A DNA stretch of 64,000 bases from Alkalicoccus luteus (lineage in GTDB: Bacteria > Bacillota > Bacilli > Bacillales > Salisediminibacteriaceae). A model generated the notes under the pieces. The model was not told where the DNA came from, made no database searches, and worked only from the letters and a program-made list of their open reading frames with translations. Positions 60,705-64,000 of this stretch are shown here, piece after piece; position 1 is the stretch's first letter, and each line of letters begins with the position of its first letter. The stretch lies in NCBI GenBank assembly GCA_052061695.1, contig JBPZEY010000003.1, one strand, 5' to 3'. Both the position numbers and the translations under genes were made by a program.

Positions 60705-61491
60705 AGTTCTTTACCCGAATTGGCAGACCTTAAACACCAGCAAAACGGGAACGCACGTTCTATTTAACCACTAATCAGCCGGCGTGTCAACCTGATGAAT
60801 CGCCTCAAAATCGTCTGACTATCTTTTTCTCACCACTGCTCGTTACCTGCACCGGTAAACAAAGACCCGCTCCAGTTAAACAGAGCGGGTCGTCCAGAGT
60901 GTTGATAAAGTATTTTATAGTAAATATCCTTACACCTGCCTGTATCTGCGGACACTCGCTTTCCGGAGGGAACGGGCTCGGCTTTCCCTTCTTCCATCGG
61001 AAGCGCTGGATCTTCGCCTCGTTCTGATCCTCCCGGAGTCGAGCTCCTTCGATGCAGGCAGCTGGCAGTGCGTTTCATGTGTCTATTTATGAAGGCACGA
61101 TCGGCTTCCATACGGATAGAACCTTCCGATGAGGCGTTTTGATGTTAAATAGAGATACCAGTCCTTCATCGAACGCATGATAAACGTAAAAAAACAGTCG
61201 CGTCTGCCTGTCGTGACGTTGTTCTCCAACAAACAGAGCCGTTTTCCCGATGCGTCCGGCATGCCCGTGGAAGCCGCGCCATCCTCCCTTGCCTTTCTTC
61301 CCTTCATATAGGGGTCACTCTGAGAAATAGCTGAAGGCCAGCCCACGGAAGACTATGTAAGCAGAGAAAAATACAATCAAACGAATAAACATATAAGTTG
61401 AAAGACTTTTTTCAACAGCCAGAACGACCCGCTCCAGTTAAACGGAGCGGGTCGTTCTGTATGCCAGCCTGGCAAAGCCAAAAACAGCTGC
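60705..61491. repeat. Gene-free gap with repeated hairpins and a Bacillaceae-type intergenic repeat
   Basis: Two almost identical 29-nt hairpins (core GACCCGCTC...GAGCGGGTC, loops CAGTTAAACA and CAGTTAAACG) lie at 60864-60892 and 61426-61454; the second has a longer stem (61421-61458). Between them, about 60945-61045, an imperfect long hairpin contains TGCGGACACTCGCTTTCCG and CCCGGAGTCGAG, the pattern of the widespread Bacillaceae intergenic repeat. A small hairpin GTTGAAA/TTTCAAC is at 61397-61416. ORFs here lack ribosome sites. Confidence 0.7.
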
Positions 61492-63273
61492 TTACTGCTG
61501 ATGCTCGGCCAAAAAATCGAGCATACGGCGGTAGACTCGAATCTCATTTTCTTTTTTCGAGAAACCGTGTCCCTCATCGTCCAGGACGAGATAATCTACT
61601 TCAGTGCCCTGACGTTTTAAAGCTTCTACGATTTGATCAGATTCTTCTTTCACGACGCGAGGGTCGTTCGCCCCTTGAATGACCAGCATCGGCTTTTTCA
61701 TGCCGTGAAGATACGTAATCGGGGAGTCCTTTTCCAGTCGCTTTTTATCTTTAACCGGATCTCCGAGCCAGCGATCCATAATTGGCTTCCAGTGATCCGG
61801 CACCGATTTAATGAATGTGAACAAATTGGATACCCCGAAAATATCGACCACAGCGCGGAAATAATCGCTGTGACGGCCGTGCAGCAGCAGCGCCATATAG
61901 CCACCGTAGCTGCCCCCAATCAGAAACAGCCGATCCGGGCTGCAGTATCCTTCTTTAAAGAGCCATTCAATTCCGGCTGTACAATCCAGACGGGGCCCTT
62001 CCCCCCAATCCTGTTCAACCAGCTTCACAAAGGAAGATCCATAACCGGTGCTGCCGCGGAAATTAGGAGCGAAAACTGCATATCCTTCGTGCAGAAACGA
62101 CTGAAACATAGCCCGGTACTGTCGTCTTTCCGCAGCTTGGGGACCGCCATGCGGCCAAAAAATCATGTGTCCGTTATCCTTTTCCGGCTTTGGACGAAAC
62201 AGAAGAGCTTCTATGTCAGTACCGTCAAACGACGTGTAGCTCACCGTTGACGGCTGAATCAACTCTTCGGAAGGAACGCCCGGGACCAGGTTTTTCGTTA
62301 ACATCGTCCAGCTGTCTCCCCGGTATCGGAAGATGTTAAGAGGCGTGTCCGCTTCCATGCCCAGCACGTAAATATCGCCACTGGCGGTCATAGAAAACTG
62401 CTGAATAATAGAGAAAGGGGCTTGCAGCTCCTCCGGATCAGCAGCGCCGCTGCGCCATCGGTAAAGCTTATCTGCGACTCCTTTTTCCGTTGTGAAAATC
62501 AAATCTCCACTTTCTTCATGACGCTTAAGCGACGTAATGCTCTCATTCGGAAGAGAAAGCACAGGCTGCTGGCTTCCGTCTCTCAAATCCACCTTTGTTA
62601 AAAAAGAAAACTCCGCTTCCTCATTTGTTACCATAAACAGCGTATGGTCATCTGTAAAAACAGCATCTCCCGTTACATGAGGCTCATCAGGTGTACGGCT
62701 TAAGGCCTGCCATTCTCCCTCATAAACCGCATAGGCAGGAACGTGCGTATTAGCACGCATTTCGCTTACAACCGCAAGGGTTCCATCCGGACTTACCGCT
62801 TTAAAAAACGCGGCACCTCGTTTTCCTTCAAACAGCTGTTCAAGCGAGTGGCTCTCCAAGTCGTAGCGCCATCCAGTTAAAAAAGATGGGTTGCCTCTGC
62901 TCGATGAAAAATAAAGACTGCCGTCTTCGCGGAGATCATGAAAAAAGTGCTTTTCTCCTGGACGTGCTTCAAAAAGCTGTTCCGGAAGCCCGCCTGCCGG
63001 CGGCAGTGCATGCAGCTGATAGTTCTCGTCTCCGTCTTTATCGAATGCGGCAATCACACAGGAACCACGTTTATCCTCTTTTAAAAATTGGGCTGATTGA
63101 CCGGTCTGCGCGAACAAATATGGAAAGCCATCCGGTAAATCCATCGCCCATACATTCATTTTCCCATTGAGATTCGTTGAAAAAAGCATGCGCTTCTCAT
63201 CCGGCGAAATGGAAAAATGCTGAATCACATACGTCCGGAAAAACTGCTCGACGCGAGCCGGGCGGAATTTCAT
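61492..63273 (-). CDS. S9-family serine peptidase (prolyl oligopeptidase / acylaminoacyl peptidase type)
   Basis: This 593-residue protein has an N-terminal beta-propeller-like region (1-330) and a C-terminal alpha/beta hydrolase. The nucleophile elbow is GGSYGGYM, the catalytic Asp follows in QGANDPRVV, and the His is in DEGHGF. The oxyanion segment FWPHGGPQ is present. There is no signal peptide, so it is cytoplasmic. GAGGTGG precedes the ATG. It overlaps the MDR gene by 4 bp and is the second gene of that operon. Confidence 0.88.
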   Translation of the reverse strand: MKFRPARVEQFFRTYVIQHFSISPDEKRMLFSTNLNGKMNVWAMDLPDGFPYLFAQTGQSAQFLKEDKRGSCVIAAFDKDGDENYQLHALPPAGGLPEQLFEARPGEKHFFHDLREDGSLYFSSSRGNPSFLTGWRYDLESHSLEQLFEGKRGAAFFKAVSPDGTLAVVSEMRANTHVPAYAVYEGEWQALSRTPDEPHVTGDAVFTDDHTLFMVTNEEAEFSFLTKVDLRDGSQQPVLSLPNESITSLKRHEESGDLIFTTEKGVADKLYRWRSGAADPEELQAPFSIIQQFSMTASGDIYVLGMEADTPLNIFRYRGDSWTMLTKNLVPGVPSEELIQPSTVSYTSFDGTDIEALLFRPKPEKDNGHMIFWPHGGPQAAERRQYRAMFQSFLHEGYAVFAPNFRGSTGYGSSFVKLVEQDWGEGPRLDCTAGIEWLFKEGYCSPDRLFLIGGSYGGYMALLLHGRHSDYFRAVVDIFGVSNLFTFIKSVPDHWKPIMDRWLGDPVKDKKRLEKDSPITYLHGMKKPMLVIQGANDPRVVKEESDQIVEALKRQGTEVDYLVLDDEGHGFSKKENEIRVYRRMLDFLAEHQQ

Positions 63274-64000
63274 TCTTCCACCTCCCCGGAAATGCGAAAG
63301 GCTATTTTTCCAAACTGCCCGGATTCCTCCATGCGCTGAAATGCTTCATTAGCATCCTTCAGCGAAAAGGTCTTGTCCATGAGCGGGTGAATATTGTGCT
63401 TACTGATAAAGGCAAGCATATCCCGATATTCTTCATGACTCCCCATAGTAGACCCGAGTAAATTGTACTGCCCATAAAAGAATTCACGCAGATTCAGCTT
63501 TACTTCATCACCCGCAGAAGCTCCAAACATCACCATCGTGCCGCCTTTTTTTAGCTGATCCAGAGATTTCTGAAACGTTGCTGCTCCAACGGTTTCAACT
63601 ACGAGATCCACCTTTTCTCCTTCAAGCTGCTCTTCCCAGTTTCCAGAGCTGTCGATCGCTGCATCGGCACCAGCTTCAAGCGCCATACGTCTCTTTGCTT
63701 CAGAGCGGGACGTGACTATCACCCTCGCACCAGTTTTTTTGGCAAACAAGAGCATCAGTGTTACAGCTCCTCCGCCTACGCCGGGAAGTAGGACCGTATG
63801 CGAACTTTGCAGGCCTCCGCGAGTAAACAGCGCACGGTAAGCAGTTAACGCAGCAAGCGAAAAGACTCCTGCCTCCTCCCATGATAAGTGAGGGGGCTTC
63901 GGCTCCAGTGAAGAAGCCGGTACTACAGCGTATTCCGCGAAAGTGCCGTCACCGGGAAACCCGAGAATTTCAAAGCCCTCCGGTGGTGCCGGACTTTCTT
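63270..64000 (-). CDS. MDR-family NAD(P)H dehydrogenase/quinone oxidoreductase, 5' truncated by window
   Basis: The reading frame is open to the window edge, giving the last 242 residues or so of a medium-chain dehydrogenase. The sequence reads on from FPGDGTFAEYAVV, through WEEAGVFSLAALTAYRAL and the nucleotide site VLLPGVGGGAVTLMLF, to SLKDANEAFQRMEES at the C terminus. It resembles YogA-type zinc-independent quinone reductases. An internal ATG at 63755 is not the true start. It is coupled to the S9 peptidase. Confidence 0.88.
   Translation of the reverse strand, partial: ESPAPPEGFEILGFPGDGTFAEYAVVPASSLEPKPPHLSWEEAGVFSLAALTAYRALFTRGGLQSSHTVLLPGVGGGAVTLMLLFAKKTGARVIVTSRSEAKRRMALEAGADAAIDSSGNWEEQLEGEKVDLVVETVGAATFQKSLDQLKKGGTMVMFGASAGDEVKLNLREFFYGQYNLLGSTMGSHEEYRDMLAFISKHNIHPLMDKTFSLKDANEAFQRMEESGQFGKIAFRISGEVEE

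Noticed and set aside
60830..61346. Short minus-strand frames in the repeat-rich gap
   Set aside because: They run through hairpin repeats, have no ribosome sites and no domain pattern.
61633..62250. 205-codon plus-strand open frame opposite the S9 peptidase
   Set aside because: It lies fully antisense to the catalytic domain of a well-supported gene and has no recognisable domain or ribosome site.
1..64000. CRISPR arrays, prophage, rRNA
   Set aside because: No regularly spaced direct repeats, phage structural genes or rRNA-like sequence were seen.

Overview
The window looks like a chromosomal segment from a low-to-mid GC Bacillaceae, probably a salt- or alkali-adapted relative of Bacillus. 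The evidence is mixed. Ribosome binding sites are strong AGGAGG type. The lysine pathway is the acetylase branch (DapH plus N-acetyl-diaminopimelate deacetylase). There are Ktr-type K+ gating subunits, NfrA, YjcG/YjcF, a YutG-type PgpA, LrgAB, YfmL, a UvrX/YolD pair behind a Bacillus-type LexA box, twin cold-shock genes, and an exopolysaccharide locus laid out like the Bacillus subtilis eps operon. The species assignment is inference.

Positions 1-17.5 kb are mostly housekeeping. Two Ktr gating subunits and two MscS channels surround the lysine genes and an HD-GYP-like gene. Then come NfrA, tRNA-Val(GAC), PgpA, YjcG/YjcF, LrgAB, a decayed GGDEF gene, a GNAT, a DEAD-box helicase and an aldehyde dehydrogenase. 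Several proteins under 60 residues lie between them.

Positions 17.5-48.5 kb hold one tightly packed minus-strand polysaccharide operon of about 31 kb. It opens with a Wzz-type regulator, a BY-kinase-like ATPase and an EpsC dehydratase, with a probable EAR (eps-associated RNA) between the kinase and epsC. Next are GtaB, EpsD/EpsF-type glycosyltransferases, the EpsG polymerase, EpsM, EpsN, a SinR-like repressor and a SAF-domain oxidoreductase. A long array of glycosyltransferases follows, with CDP-glycerol enzymes, an ABC flippase candidate, GalE, RmlA/B/C, an EpsL-type initiating transferase, a membrane-anchored phosphoesterase and a final 48-residue peptide before the terminator. Repeated GTTCTTT and GTTCGTTATTAAG sites, resembling the SinR box, occur at the operon promoter, just before the RNA element, and in front of a kinase-fold gene upstream. 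Together they suggest a self-contained matrix locus that carries its own repressor, its own operators and an antitermination RNA.

Positions 49-64 kb hold the phosphotransferase-fold gene, an ISL3-type insertion sequence with inverted repeats, two near-identical csp genes, an aldo/keto reductase with an EamA transporter (probable AUU start), a C4-dicarboxylate transporter, the SOS-controlled uvrX-yolD pair, an acetamidase-family gene, and a ParA/MinD-like protein lacking both Walker lysines next to a tiny membrane protein. The last part is a repeat-rich gap, an S9 peptidase and a truncated MDR dehydrogenase. No prophage, CRISPR array or rRNA was seen.
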